Shown: one piece after another, positions 15,081 through 24,710 of the stretch
How positions within the stretch are numbered: the first letter of the stretch is position 1
Layout of the letters: every line of letters begins with the position of its first letter
Made by a program: the position numbers and the translations under genes
The notes under the pieces: model-generated
Database searches by the model: none
Seen by the model: the letters and a program-made list of their open reading frames with translations, nothing else
What the model was told of the DNA's origin: nothing
Origin: JAABQT01 sp035459025
GTDB lineage: Bacteria > Pseudomonadota > Gammaproteobacteria > Burkholderiales > SG8-39
Length of the DNA stretch: 64,000 nt
Direction: 5' to 3'
Assembly (NCBI GenBank): GCA_035459025.1
Contig: DATHYT010000013.1
Span: 1-64,000, forward strand

Positions 15081-16721
15081 CTAGACGCCCGCCTGAGCGA
15101 CCGGCGCCGCCGCCGCGACCGCACGCCCACGGTCCAGCACGAAGCCCTCGTAGCCGCGCTCGGCGATGCCGGCGCAGTGGCGCGCATAGCGCGCGAGGCC
15201 TCCGGCGTAGGGCATGAAGACCCGGGGCTTCCCGGCGACGTTGGCGCCGAAGTACCAGGAGTGCTTCGCGTCCCAGAGCAGGGTCGCCCGCGCGCACTCC
15301 TCGACGTGCTCGCCCCAGGCTCTTGCCGCCTCGCCCGCGGGCTCGATGGTGCGGATGCCGTTCCTGCGCAGGTGCGCGATGCACTCGGTGATCCAGTCCA
15401 CGTGCTGCTCGATCGCCACCGGCATGTTGGTGAGCACCGAGGGGCTGCCCGGCCCGGTGATCGTGAAGAGATTCGGATAGCCCGGCACCTGCAGGCCGAG
15501 GTAGGTCCGCGGCCCCGCCTTCCAGTCCTCGCGCAGGCTGCGGCCGCCGCGGCCGCGGATGTCGATTGCGAGCAGCGGCCCCGTGAGCGCGTCGAAACCG
15601 GTGGCGAAGACGATGAGGTCGAGCGGGTGCTCGCGGCTCCGCGTCCGGATGCCGCCCGGGGTGATGCGCTCGATCGGGTCCTTGCGCAGGTCGACGAGCG
15701 CGACGTTCGGCCGGTTGAAGGTCTCGAAGTAGCCGGTGTCGATCGGCGGGCGCTTGGCGGCGTACGGATGGTCGATGCCGGCGAGGGCTTCGGCGGTCGC
15801 CGGGTCCCTGACGGTCGCGCGGATGCGCGCCTTGATGAACTCGGCGGCGGTGGCGTTGGCCGCCCGGTCGGTGAGCAGGTCGCGGAAGGTGGCGCGGAAC
15901 TGCAGGCCGCCCTTCTCCCAGGCCGCCCGGTAGACCGCCGCGCGCTCCTCGGGACTGGCGTCGGCGGCGTTGCGCTCCGAGATGCGGAAGGCATGGCCGT
16001 TGATGGTCGAGCGCGCGGTGTCGCGGATCTCCTCGAAGTGCTCCTTGACCCAGCGCTGGAACTCGCGCGTGAGCGGATGGTTGCGCGCCGGCACGCTGTA
16101 GTTGGCCGTGCGCTGGAACACGGTGAGGTGCGCCGCGGTCTCGGCGATCACCGGCGCGGCCTGGATGCCGGTGGAGCCGGTGCCGATCTGGCCGACGCGC
16201 CGGCCGCGGAAGTCCACGCCCTCGTGCGGCCACTGGCCGGTGTGGAACCAGCGGCCCTTGAAATCCGCGAGCCCCGGGATCTCCGGCACGCTGGCCGCCG
16301 ACAGGCAGCCCACCGCGGTGACGAGGTACGTCGCCGAATAGTGCGCGCCGCCTTCGGTATCGACCTCCCAGCGGCCGGCAGCCTCGTCGTAGCGCGCGGC
16401 AGTCACGCGGGTGTCGAACTGCATGTCGCGCCGCAGGTCGAACTTGCGCGCCACGTGCTCGAGATACGCGCGGATCTCGGCCGGGCCCGGGTAGCGCTCG
16501 CTCGCTACCCACTCCTCGGCGAGCTCGCGCGAGAAGAAATAGCGGTACGCGTGGCTCTCCGAATCGCAGCGCGCGCCCGGGTACCGGTTCCAGTACCAGG
16601 TGCCGCCGAGGTCCCCGCCCGCCTCGAGCAGGCGCGCCTTGAGCCCGAGGCCGTCGCGCAGACGGTGCAGCTGGTAGATCCCGGCAAAACCCGCGCCGAT
16701 GATCAGGGCGTCGAAGTGCAT
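15081..16721 (-). CDS. Baeyer-Villiger flavin monooxygenase
   Basis: A 546-residue class B flavoprotein monooxygenase inserting oxygen next to a ketone, using FAD and NADPH. The FAD-binding GAGFAG is at residues 9-14. The family fingerprint FxGxxxHxxxWP appears as FKGRWFHTGQWP (154-165). The second Rossmann motif GTGSTG (180-185) binds NADPH, and an ATG motif (FATGFD) lies near residue 380. Length fits the cyclohexanone/steroid monooxygenase group. It leads the two-gene unit with the NTF2-like gene and is divergent from the VWA gene across about 200 bases. Confidence 0.9.
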   Translation of the reverse strand: MHFDALIIGAGFAGIYQLHRLRDGLGLKARLLEAGGDLGGTWYWNRYPGARCDSESHAYRYFFSRELAEEWVASERYPGPAEIRAYLEHVARKFDLRRDMQFDTRVTAARYDEAAGRWEVDTEGGAHYSATYLVTAVGCLSAASVPEIPGLADFKGRWFHTGQWPHEGVDFRGRRVGQIGTGSTGIQAAPVIAETAAHLTVFQRTANYSVPARNHPLTREFQRWVKEHFEEIRDTARSTINGHAFRISERNAADASPEERAAVYRAAWEKGGLQFRATFRDLLTDRAANATAAEFIKARIRATVRDPATAEALAGIDHPYAAKRPPIDTGYFETFNRPNVALVDLRKDPIERITPGGIRTRSREHPLDLIVFATGFDALTGPLLAIDIRGRGGRSLREDWKAGPRTYLGLQVPGYPNLFTITGPGSPSVLTNMPVAIEQHVDWITECIAHLRRNGIRTIEPAGEAARAWGEHVEECARATLLWDAKHSWYFGANVAGKPRVFMPYAGGLARYARHCAGIAERGYEGFVLDRGRAVAAAAPVAQAGV

Positions 16722-16927
16722 GACGCTATTTCCGCCGCCGCTTACGCGGCGCCGCCCGGTCCACGCGCGTGGACGGGGAGAACGCGGCTGCGCGAACTGC
16801 GCGTGTGCAAGAGGGGCTCCCGGGCTGCCCGAATCGAACCGATTCTAGCGGCAAATGTCGCGATGGGGAGCGGAGGCGAAGTTGCACCCGTTGTCAACGG
16901 ACTACAATGGCCTCCTGGGCGCGCGCC

Positions 16928-18100
16928 ATGCTGATCGACTTCTTCCTCAAGCTGAAGAGCCACAAGCTGCCGGTCTCCATCAAGGAGTACCTGACGCTGC
17001 TCGAGGCGATGGGCAAGGGCGTGATCGGCCCGTCGGTGGACGACTTCTACTACCTCAGCCGCACGGCGCTGGTGAAGGACGAGGCGAATTTCGACAAGTT
17101 CGACCGCGCCTTCGCGGAGTTCTGGCAGGGCGTGGAGACCATCCCCGGTATCGACGCGCAGGTTCCGCTCGAATGGCTGCTCAAGCAGGTCGAGCTGACG
17201 CTCACGGAAGAGGAGAAGAAGCAGATCCAGGCGCTCGGCGGCTGGGAAAAGCTCATGGAGACCCTGAAGCAGCGCCTCGAGGAGCAAAAAGGCCGCCACC
17301 AGGGCGGCTCGAAGTGGATCGGCACCGGCGGCACCTCGCCCTTCGGCGCCTACGGCTACAACCCGGAAGGCATTCGCATCGGCCAGGACCGCAGCCGCAA
17401 CCGCAGCGCGGTGAAGGTCTGGGACCAGCGCGAATACCGCAACCTCGACGACCAGGTCGAGCTCGGCACGAGGAACATCAAGGTAGCGCTGCGCCGCCTG
17501 CGGCGGTTCGCCCGCGAGGGGGCACCCGAGGAGTTCGACCTCGAGACCACCATCGACTCGACCGCGCGCAAGGCCTACCTCGACATCCACATGCGGCCCG
17601 AGCGCCACAACACCGTCAAGGTGCTGATGTTCATGGACATCGGCGGCACCATGGACGACCACATCAAGCTCGCCGAGGAGCTGTTCTCGGCCTCCAAGAC
17701 CGAGTTCAAGCACCTCGAGTTCTACTACTTCCACAACTGCCTGTACGACTTCGTGTGGAAGGACAACCGGCGGCGCCACTCCGAGCGCACGCGCACCTGG
17801 GACATCCTGCACAAGTACGGCCACGACTACAAAGTGATCTTCGTCGGGGATGCCACCATGAGCCCGTACGAGATCCTGCAGCCGGGCGGCTCGATCGAGT
17901 ACTTCAACGAGGAGCCCGGCGCGGTGTGGGTGAAGCGCGTCTCCGAGGTGTACTCGAAGTGCGTGTGGCTGAATCCCGAGCCCGAGGAGATCTGGGGCTA
18001 CCGCCAGTCGATCCAGATCATGAAGGAGCTGATGAACGGCCGCATGTACCCGACCACGCTCGAGGGGCTGGAGCGCGCCATGCGGCAGCTGGCGAAATGA
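16928..18100 (+). CDS. VWA-domain protein, CoxE-like
   Basis: A 390-residue protein of the VWA_CoxE family. It begins MLIDFFLKLKSHKLPVSIKE, the usual family start; Mets further upstream add an unlike leader. The centre carries a Lys/Glu-rich helical segment, and the C-terminal half a von Willebrand A fold with a degenerate MIDAS: MFMDIGGTMDD in place of DxSxS. Such proteins usually act with a MoxR-type AAA+ ATPase in metallo-enzyme maturation, but no such ATPase is next to it here. Its stop overlaps the next start (ATGA), so it is translationally coupled to the MetE-like gene. Confidence 0.8.
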   Translation: MLIDFFLKLKSHKLPVSIKEYLTLLEAMGKGVIGPSVDDFYYLSRTALVKDEANFDKFDRAFAEFWQGVETIPGIDAQVPLEWLLKQVELTLTEEEKKQIQALGGWEKLMETLKQRLEEQKGRHQGGSKWIGTGGTSPFGAYGYNPEGIRIGQDRSRNRSAVKVWDQREYRNLDDQVELGTRNIKVALRRLRRFAREGAPEEFDLETTIDSTARKAYLDIHMRPERHNTVKVLMFMDIGGTMDDHIKLAEELFSASKTEFKHLEFYYFHNCLYDFVWKDNRRRHSERTRTWDILHKYGHDYKVIFVGDATMSPYEILQPGGSIEYFNEEPGAVWVKRVSEVYSKCVWLNPEPEEIWGYRQSIQIMKELMNGRMYPTTLEGLERAMRQLAK

Positions 18101-19125
18101 GCCTGCTGTTCCCCACCACGCTGGTCGGCAGCTACCCGCAGCCCGAGTGGCTGCTCGACCGCTCGAAGCTGCTGTCGCGCCTGCCGCCGCGCGTGCGCGC
18201 TAAAGAGCTGTGGAAGATCCCGCCGGAGGCGCTCGCCGAAGCGCAGGACGACGCCACCATCGTCGCCATCAAGGCGCAGGAGGAGGCCGGGCTCGACATC
18301 ATCACCGACGGCGAGATCCGGCGCGAGAGCTACTCCAACCGCTTCGCCACGGCGCTCGAGGGCGTCGACATCGACAACCCCGGCACGGCGATGGACCGCG
18401 CCGGGAAACCCGTGCCCGTGCCGCGCATCGCCGGCAGGATCCGCCGCAAGCACCCGGTCGAGGTGGAGGACCTCAAGTTCCTCAAGCGCCACACCACGCG
18501 CAAGGTGAAGATGACCGTGCCCGGTCCCTTCACCATGATGCAGCAGGCGCAGAACGATCATTACAAGAGCGACGAGGACGCGGCCATGGACTACGCCGTG
18601 GCGGTGAACGAGGAGATCAAGGATCTCTTCGCCGCCGGCGCCGACATCGTGCAAGTGGACGAGCCCTACATGCAGGCGCGCCCGGAGAAGGCGCGGGAGT
18701 ACGGACTGAAGGTCCTCAACCGCGCGCTGGACGGCATTACCGGGACGACCGCCGTGCACATCTGCTTCGGCTACGCGGCGGTCGTGCACAAGCGTCCCTC
18801 GGGCTACTCCTTCCTGCCCGAGTTCGCGCTCTGCCGCTGCCAGCAGGTGTCGATCGAGACCGCGCAGTCGAACCTCGACTGCTCGGTGCTGGCGAAGCTC
18901 GCCGGCAAGAGCATCATGGTCGGCTGCATCGACCTGAACGACATGACGGTCGAGACGCCGCAGCAAATCGCGGCACGCATCGAGCGCGCCCTGCCCTACG
19001 TGGACAAGACGCACGTCATCCTCGCGCCCGACTGCGGCATGAAGTATCTGCCGCGTACCGTCGCCGACGGCAAGCTGCGCGCGATGGTGGATGCGGCGCG
19101 GCTATTGCGGGCAGAGTACGCATAG
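18097..19125 (+). CDS. Cobalamin-independent methionine synthase-like (MetE C-terminal family) protein
   Basis: 342 residues, equal to the catalytic half of MetE, a zinc TIM barrel. It opens FPTTLVGSYPQP, as usual. Zinc ligands are visible as HIC in VHICFGY (about 220-222), a Glu region around VDEPYM, and Cys in LAPDCGMKYL (about 311). Short archaeal/bacterial homologues of this type transfer methyl groups from donors other than the polyglutamyl folate of full MetE. The start overlaps the VWA stop by four bases, and a methyltransferase gene follows by one base, so the three form one operon. Confidence 0.82.
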   Translation: MSLLFPTTLVGSYPQPEWLLDRSKLLSRLPPRVRAKELWKIPPEALAEAQDDATIVAIKAQEEAGLDIITDGEIRRESYSNRFATALEGVDIDNPGTAMDRAGKPVPVPRIAGRIRRKHPVEVEDLKFLKRHTTRKVKMTVPGPFTMMQQAQNDHYKSDEDAAMDYAVAVNEEIKDLFAAGADIVQVDEPYMQARPEKAREYGLKVLNRALDGITGTTAVHICFGYAAVVHKRPSGYSFLPEFALCRCQQVSIETAQSNLDCSVLAKLAGKSIMVGCIDLNDMTVETPQQIAARIERALPYVDKTHVILAPDCGMKYLPRTVADGKLRAMVDAARLLRAEYA

Positions 19126-19126
19126 C

Positions 19127-19930
19127 ATGGCGGGCCGCCTCAGCCGCCTGGTGCTCAACCTGCGGCGCAACATCCCCCCGGGCACGCCGCTCGACCGCCA
19201 CCTGCAGCGCTTCGCGAGGGTCGCGGGCTGGTTCGGTGCGGAGATGGATCTCCTCGCCGCGCTCTACGGCACCGACAAATTCGGCGAGCACGACTACACC
19301 CCGGTGTACGAAGAGCTGATGCGCGCCTCGCGGCGCAAGGCGGTACGGCTGCTGGAAGTCGGCGTCGGCGGCTACGCCGGGGCGCTGGGCGGAGAGTCGC
19401 TGCGCATGTGGGCGAGCTACTTTCGGCGCGGCAGGATCACCGGCATCGACCTGTATGACAAGACCGCGCTATCGGGCGGGCGCGTCACCGTCTACCAGTG
19501 CTCGCAGGTCGACGCGCCGAAGCTCACTTCATTGGCGAAGGAACTGGGACCGTTCGATTTCATCCTCGACGACGGCAGCCACATGAACGCGCACCAGATC
19601 GAGACCTTCGGCATCCTCTGGCCGCACCTGAAGGACGGCGGCACCTACATCGTCGAGGACGTGCAGACCTCCTACTGGCCATCCTACGGCGGCGGGCCGC
19701 TCGGCACGCCGGGCTACGAGAAGTCCTGCATGCAGTGGTTCAAGGCGCTCGCCGACAGCGTGAACATCCCCGAATTCCTGCAGCCCGCGCCCGGCGGGCT
19801 CGATGCGGGCATCGCCAGCATCGCCTTCCACCACAATCTGATCGTGCTGAAGAAGGACCTCGCCGAACGCTATTCCAACGCCCGGCTCGACGACCCCGTG
19901 GTGAAGGAGCGGCTGATGGCGCCGGGCTAA
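19127..19930 (+). CDS. Class I methyltransferase of the macrocin O-methyltransferase-like group
   Basis: A 267-residue protein. YGTDKFGEHDYTPVYEELM followed by LLEVGVGGYAG (SAM-binding motif I), RMWASYF, and ITGIDLYDK matches the TylF/MycE-like sugar O-methyltransferase type. DFILDDGSHMNAHQ holds the acidic metal-site segment typical of that group. No antibiotic genes are nearby, so a surface glycan or other sugar is more likely than a macrolide. It starts one base after the MetE-like stop and is convergent with the GGDEF/EAL gene, the two stop codons overlapping. Confidence 0.75.
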   Translation: MAGRLSRLVLNLRRNIPPGTPLDRHLQRFARVAGWFGAEMDLLAALYGTDKFGEHDYTPVYEELMRASRRKAVRLLEVGVGGYAGALGGESLRMWASYFRRGRITGIDLYDKTALSGGRVTVYQCSQVDAPKLTSLAKELGPFDFILDDGSHMNAHQIETFGILWPHLKDGGTYIVEDVQTSYWPSYGGGPLGTPGYEKSCMQWFKALADSVNIPEFLQPAPGGLDAGIASIAFHHNLIVLKKDLAERYSNARLDDPVVKERLMAPG

Positions 19931-22875
19931 GCCGACTTCGCCGCCCGCCCGCTCCGCGCGAGGCGCTCGAATTCCGGCGCCTCCAGCGGCTCGCTGTACA
20001 GGTGTCCCTGCCACTCCTCGCAGCCCACCGCGCGCAGGCGCCGCAGCTGCGCGTCGGTCTCCACGCCCTCGGCGGCCACCAGCAGGCCGAGGCCCTTCGC
20101 CATCGCGGCCACGGTCTCGATGATCATCGCGTCGCCGGCGCTCGATTCGAGCTCGCGCAGGAAGCCGCGGTCGATCTTCAGCTTGTGGATCGGCAGGCGC
20201 CGCAGGTAGGCGAGGCTCGAATACCCGGTACCGAAGTCGTCGATCGCCAGGCGCACGCCCAGCGCGCCGATGCGCCGCAGCGTCTCCACGGACTCCGGCA
20301 GGTGCGCCATCAGCACGCGCTCGGTGACTTCGAGCTCGAGGCGCTCCGCCGGCACGCCGTGCGCAGCGAGCGCATCGCGCAGCCGCGCGACGTACGCTTC
20401 GCCCTGCGCCAGCTCCAGCGCCGAGACGTTCAGCGCGAACCACGGCGCGCCCGGCAGCTGCCGCTGCCAGGCGCCGATCTGCGACAGCGCGCGCTCCAGC
20501 GTCCATTCGCCGATGGCGCGGATCAGGCCGCACTCCTCGGCCTGCGGGATGAAGGCGTCCGGCTTGAGCAGCCCGCGCTGCGGATGGTTCCAGCGCAGCA
20601 GCACCTCGGCGCCGACCACCGCGTCGTGCCGGACCACGGGCTGCCAGCGCAGCTGCAGCTCGCTGCGCGCCAGCGCCCCGCGCAGGTCGCTCTCCAGGGC
20701 GAGGCGCTCCACCGCGCGCGTGTGCAGTTCGGGCGAAAAGAAGCGGAAAACGCTGCGCCCCGCCTCCTTGGCGTCGTAAAGCGCGGTATCGGCGTTCTTC
20801 AGCAGCTCGTTGAAGTCGCGCCCGTCCTCGGGGTAGATGGCGATGCCGATCGAGGCGGTGACGTTGAGCGCGCGCCCCTCGAGCGTGAACGGGCGCTGCA
20901 GAATCGCCTGCACGCGCTGCGCCACCAGCGCGGCGTCCTGGGCCGCCTTCAGCCCGTCCCACAGCAGCACGAACTCGTCGCCGCCCACGCGCGCGAGCGT
21001 GTCGTCGCGCCGCAGCGTGTTCGAAAGGCGCTCGGCCACCGCGTGCAGCAGCGCGTCGCCGGCGCGGTGGCCGAGCGAGTCGTTCACCAGCTTGAAGCGG
21101 TCGAGATCGATGAGCAATACCGCGAGCATGCCGCGGCTGCGTGCCGCGGCGAGGATCGACTGCGCGGCGCGGTCGCCGAGAAGCGCCCGGTTGGGTAGCC
21201 CGGTGAGCGCATCGCGCGTGGCGAGGTACTGGATGCGCTCCTCGGCCTGCTTGCGCGCCGTGACGTCGGCGCCGGTGCCGCGGTAGCCCGTCAGCATCCC
21301 GGCTGCATCGCGCACCGGTATCCCGCTCACCTGCTGCCAGATCACCTTGCCGGACTTGGTGATCGAGCGGTGCACCAGGTCGCGGAACGGCTGTCCCTCG
21401 CGCGTGCTGCGCCCGAACCACTCGTCCAGCGCGCGCGGCTCGCCGAGCGGCATGAATTCGCGCGGCGTGCGCCCGAGCAGCTCTGCGCGCATGTAGCCCA
21501 GAACGCTTTCCACCCGCTTCGAAAGGTAGGTGTAGCGCCACTGCGCGTCGGTCTCCCAGACGTATTCGCCCGAGGCCTCGACCACGTCGCTGAAGCGCCG
21601 TTCGCGCTCGGCGAGCACGCGGCGCGCGTCACGCTGCTCGGTGACGTCGCGCGCCACCGTCTGCACCACCAGCCGGCCGCGCTCGAGGAACGAGACGCTC
21701 GCGATCTCCACCAGAGCCTCGCTGCCATCGGCGCAGCGCAGCCTGCGTTCCTCGAAGCCGGTGGCGCCGGGCCCGGCGCCGAGATAGCGCAGCCGCTCGC
21801 GGTAGCGCTCGACATGCTCCGGGTGGACGAACGCCTCCATGCCGCGGCCCAGCAGCACCTTGGGCGCCGCGGCCTTCAGCAGGCGCGCCGCCGCCGGGTT
21901 GGCGTACTCGATGACGCCGCCGCTCGACACGATCACGGCGTCGGGCGCGAGCTCGATCAGGGAGCGGTAGCGCTCCTCGGCTTCGCGCATCGCCTCCTCG
22001 GCGCGCTTGCGCGCGGTGATGTCCAGGTTGATGCCGGTCATGCGCAATGCCCGCCCGTCGGCATCGCGCTCGGTGATGCGGCCGCGCGACAGGAGCCACT
22101 TCCAGCTGCCGTCGGCGACCTGGAAGCGGTGCTCCTCGGCGTAGTCCTGGCGCTCGCCCTTCATCACCTCGACCGACAACTTCACCGCGCGCTCCAGGTC
22201 GTCCGGATGCACCCCGTGCATCAGCTCTTCCAGGGTGGTGGTGGCGGCGGCGGCCGCGCGCGGCAGGCCGAGGAACTCGGTCCAGCCCTCGCTCAGGTAG
22301 ACCTTGCCGCTCTGCAGGTCGGTGTCCCAGAGGCTGGCGTTGGAGCCATCGAGCGCCAACTGCAGGCGCTCCTTGGCGGCGGCGAGCTCGCGCTCGCCGC
22401 GCCGGCGCTCGGTGACGTCACGGCCCACCCCGCGGTAGCCGAGGAAGGCGCCGGCGGCGTCATAGCGCGCCTGGCCCGAAACCACGTGCACATGGCGCGA
22501 GCCGCTGGCGTGGGTGCGCGAGAGCTCAAGCTCGAAAAACGGGGCGTGGCGGCGCAGCTGCTCGAGGTGCGCGGTGACGGCGCGCCCGTCGAGCTCGACC
22601 CCGGGCAGCTCCCACAGGCGCTTGCCGAACGCGAGCCCCGAGCCGAAGAAGGCGAGCACGGTGGAGCCGCCCGTAAGCCAGGTAATGCGGTGCTCGGCGT
22701 CGGTCTCCCAGAACCAGTCGGCCGACAACGCCGTCAGGCTGCGAAAGCGCTCCTCGCTCGCGCGCAGCGCACGGGCGGCGAGGCGGTCGCGCTGCCGCGT
22801 GTGCATCCAGGCGGCGAAGATGATGCCGGCCGCCGCGACCAGCAGCAGCGCCTCGATGAGCAGCGTCCAGTCCAT
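19927..22875 (-). CDS. Membrane-anchored PAS-GGDEF-EAL cyclic-di-GMP protein
   Basis: A 982-residue sensor. One N-terminal helix (LLIEALLLVAAAGIIFAAWMH) is followed by about four PAS/PAC modules, each ending in a (G)xxxDVTxRK-like linker. The GGDEF domain has an intact VGGDEF near residue 632, so cyclase activity is possible. The EAL domain has EVLLRW near 760 in place of EALLRW, plus LEVTE, DDFGTGYSSL and KIDRGF, the catalytic acid and metal residues, so phosphodiesterase activity is also possible. Start MDWTLL lies one base after the stop of the secretion/pilus ATPase gene; the two are likely co-transcribed. Confidence 0.9.
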   Translation of the reverse strand: MDWTLLIEALLLVAAAGIIFAAWMHTRQRDRLAARALRASEERFRSLTALSADWFWETDAEHRITWLTGGSTVLAFFGSGLAFGKRLWELPGVELDGRAVTAHLEQLRRHAPFFELELSRTHASGSRHVHVVSGQARYDAAGAFLGYRGVGRDVTERRRGERELAAAKERLQLALDGSNASLWDTDLQSGKVYLSEGWTEFLGLPRAAAAATTTLEELMHGVHPDDLERAVKLSVEVMKGERQDYAEEHRFQVADGSWKWLLSRGRITERDADGRALRMTGINLDITARKRAEEAMREAEERYRSLIELAPDAVIVSSGGVIEYANPAAARLLKAAAPKVLLGRGMEAFVHPEHVERYRERLRYLGAGPGATGFEERRLRCADGSEALVEIASVSFLERGRLVVQTVARDVTEQRDARRVLAERERRFSDVVEASGEYVWETDAQWRYTYLSKRVESVLGYMRAELLGRTPREFMPLGEPRALDEWFGRSTREGQPFRDLVHRSITKSGKVIWQQVSGIPVRDAAGMLTGYRGTGADVTARKQAEERIQYLATRDALTGLPNRALLGDRAAQSILAAARSRGMLAVLLIDLDRFKLVNDSLGHRAGDALLHAVAERLSNTLRRDDTLARVGGDEFVLLWDGLKAAQDAALVAQRVQAILQRPFTLEGRALNVTASIGIAIYPEDGRDFNELLKNADTALYDAKEAGRSVFRFFSPELHTRAVERLALESDLRGALARSELQLRWQPVVRHDAVVGAEVLLRWNHPQRGLLKPDAFIPQAEECGLIRAIGEWTLERALSQIGAWQRQLPGAPWFALNVSALELAQGEAYVARLRDALAAHGVPAERLELEVTERVLMAHLPESVETLRRIGALGVRLAIDDFGTGYSSLAYLRRLPIHKLKIDRGFLRELESSAGDAMIIETVAAMAKGLGLLVAAEGVETDAQLRRLRAVGCEEWQGHLYSEPLEAPEFERLARSGRAAKSA

Positions 22876-22876
22876 G

Positions 22877-24679
22877 CTAGGCCGTGTTCTCGCGCACCGG
22901 CGGCGCCACCTTGAGCACCTCGTCGATCGTGGTGAGTCCGGCGGCAACCTTCATGGCGCCGCTCACGCGCAGCGGCTTCATGCCGTCCTTCATCGCCTGC
23001 TCGCGCACCGCGGCGAGGTCCGCGCCCGCGGTAATCATCTGCTTGATCGGCGGCGTATGCAGCAGCGTCTCGTAGATGCCGACGCGGCCCATGAAGCCGG
23101 TCATGCGGCACTCCAGGCAGCCCACGGGCTTGTACACCGTCGTCGGCCGCTTCGACGTGAACGGCGCGACGAGCGCGTCCCAGGCCGCCTGGTCCTCGGC
23201 GCGGTTGAGCTCCACCGGCTGCTTGCAGTGCGGGCAGAGCGTCCGCAGCAGCCGCTGCCCCATGACGCCGTTGAACGTCGCGTTCAGCAGGTAGGGCGCG
23301 ATGCCGAGCTCGAGCAGCCGGGTCACCGCGCTGGGCGCGTCGTTGGTGTGCAGCGTCGAGAGCACGAGGTGCCCGGTCAGCGCCGACTGCACCGCCATCT
23401 CGGCGGTCTCGAGATCGCGGATCTCGCCCACCATGATGATGTCCGGGTCCTGGCGCATGAGCGCGCGCACCCCTTCGGCGAAGCCGAGGTCGATCGCCTG
23501 CTGCACCTGCATCTGGTTGAACGCCGGCTCGACCATCTCGATCGGGTCTTCGATCGTGCACACGTTCACCTCGGGCGTCGCGAGGCTCTTCAGCGTGGAA
23601 TACAGCGTCGTGGTCTTGCCCGAGCCCGTCGGTCCGGTCACCAGCACGATCCCGTTCGGGCGCGCCGTCATCTCCTTCCAGCGGCGGTGGTCCTCCTCGG
23701 AGAAGCCGAGCTCGCGAAAGTCGCGCACCAGCACTTCGGGGTCGAAGATGCGCATCACCAGCTTCTCGCCGAACGCGGTGGGCAGCGTCGACAGGCGCAG
23801 CTCGACCTCGTCGCCGTCGGCCATGCGCGTCTTGATGCGCCCGTCCTGCGGGCGGCGCTTCTCCACCACGTCCATGCGCCCGAGGATCTTGATGCGGCTG
23901 GTCATCGCCGCCAGCACCGAGGCCGGGATCTGGTACACCTGGTGCAGCACGCCGTCGATGCGAAAGCGCACCAGGCCCACTTCGCGCCGCGGCTCGATGT
24001 GGATGTCGCTCGCGCGCTGCTCGAAGGCGTACTGCCAGAGCCAGTCGACGACGCGCACGATGTGCGCGTCGTTCGCATCCAGCGACTTGTTGGCGCTGCC
24101 GAGCTCGACCAGCTGCTCGAAGTTGGAAAGTCCCGAGGCGCCCGCGGCGCCGCGGTTGGCGCCCTTCACCGAGCGCGCCAGGTTGTAGAACTCGACCTGG
24201 TAGCGCTCGATGTCCTGCGGGTTGGCGATCACACGCTTGATCGGCCGCTGGATGACGCGCGCGATCTCCGGCTCCCACTCGCGCACGTAGGGCTCGGCGG
24301 TCGCGATGACCGCTTCCTTGGCGGTGAGGGAGACCGGCAGTATGCGGAAGCGCGAGGCGTAGGCGCTCGACATCACCTCGGTCACGGCCGAGAAGTCGAT
24401 CTTCAGCGGATCGATGTGCAGGTATTCCATGCCCACGCGCTGCGCCAGCCACTCGGCGAGCGCGTCCAGGGTGAGCGGCTTGTGCGGCGCGCGCGCGTCC
24501 TTCCACTTCTCGGCGGCGATCATGGCGAGCGGGTGCTGCGCCCCGCGCCAGTAGCGCCGCTCCTTCTTCAGCTGCTCGCCGGGCCCGCGGGCGACGGCCC
24601 CGTCCTCGACCAGCCAGTCGATGAGCTCAAGTAGCGTCAGCCGGCGTTCGGCGGCGGACGCGGTGGCGGCCTGTGCCAT
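22877..24679 (-). CDS. GspE/PilB-type secretion/pilus ATPase
   Basis: A 600-residue hexameric ATPase. An N-terminal T2SSE_N-like domain (LTLLELIDWLVEDGAV onward) precedes the core, with ASDIHIEP, Walker A GPTGSGKTT near residue 351, Asp box, IIMVGEIRDLETAEMA (Walker B), and HTNDAPSAVTRL (His box). A zinc-binding pair CPHCK ... CLEC follows, as in PilB/GspE. It powers type II secretion or type IV pili at the inner membrane. No other pilus or secretion gene is adjacent, which is unusual for gspE. The downstream c-di-GMP gene hints at cyclic-di-GMP control. Start MAQAAT gives the normal length. Confidence 0.88.
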   Translation of the reverse strand: MAQAATASAAERRLTLLELIDWLVEDGAVARGPGEQLKKERRYWRGAQHPLAMIAAEKWKDARAPHKPLTLDALAEWLAQRVGMEYLHIDPLKIDFSAVTEVMSSAYASRFRILPVSLTAKEAVIATAEPYVREWEPEIARVIQRPIKRVIANPQDIERYQVEFYNLARSVKGANRGAAGASGLSNFEQLVELGSANKSLDANDAHIVRVVDWLWQYAFEQRASDIHIEPRREVGLVRFRIDGVLHQVYQIPASVLAAMTSRIKILGRMDVVEKRRPQDGRIKTRMADGDEVELRLSTLPTAFGEKLVMRIFDPEVLVRDFRELGFSEEDHRRWKEMTARPNGIVLVTGPTGSGKTTTLYSTLKSLATPEVNVCTIEDPIEMVEPAFNQMQVQQAIDLGFAEGVRALMRQDPDIIMVGEIRDLETAEMAVQSALTGHLVLSTLHTNDAPSAVTRLLELGIAPYLLNATFNGVMGQRLLRTLCPHCKQPVELNRAEDQAAWDALVAPFTSKRPTTVYKPVGCLECRMTGFMGRVGIYETLLHTPPIKQMITAGADLAAVREQAMKDGMKPLRVSGAMKVAAGLTTIDEVLKVAPPVRENTA

Positions 24680-24710
24680 GGGCGCGGACACTATACCGCT
24701 AGAATCCGGT

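Noticed and set aside
14639..15994. A 451-codon reverse frame running through the NTF2-like gene and into the monooxygenase gene
   Set aside because: Only its last 145 codons are protein-like; the rest is an Arg/Ser/Pro-rich shadow of the monooxygenase.
16825..16850. tRNA-like GAATCGAACC stretch (T-arm look-alike) upstream of the VWA gene
   Set aside because: The flanking bases do not pair as a T stem, and no acceptor, D or anticodon arms can be built around it.
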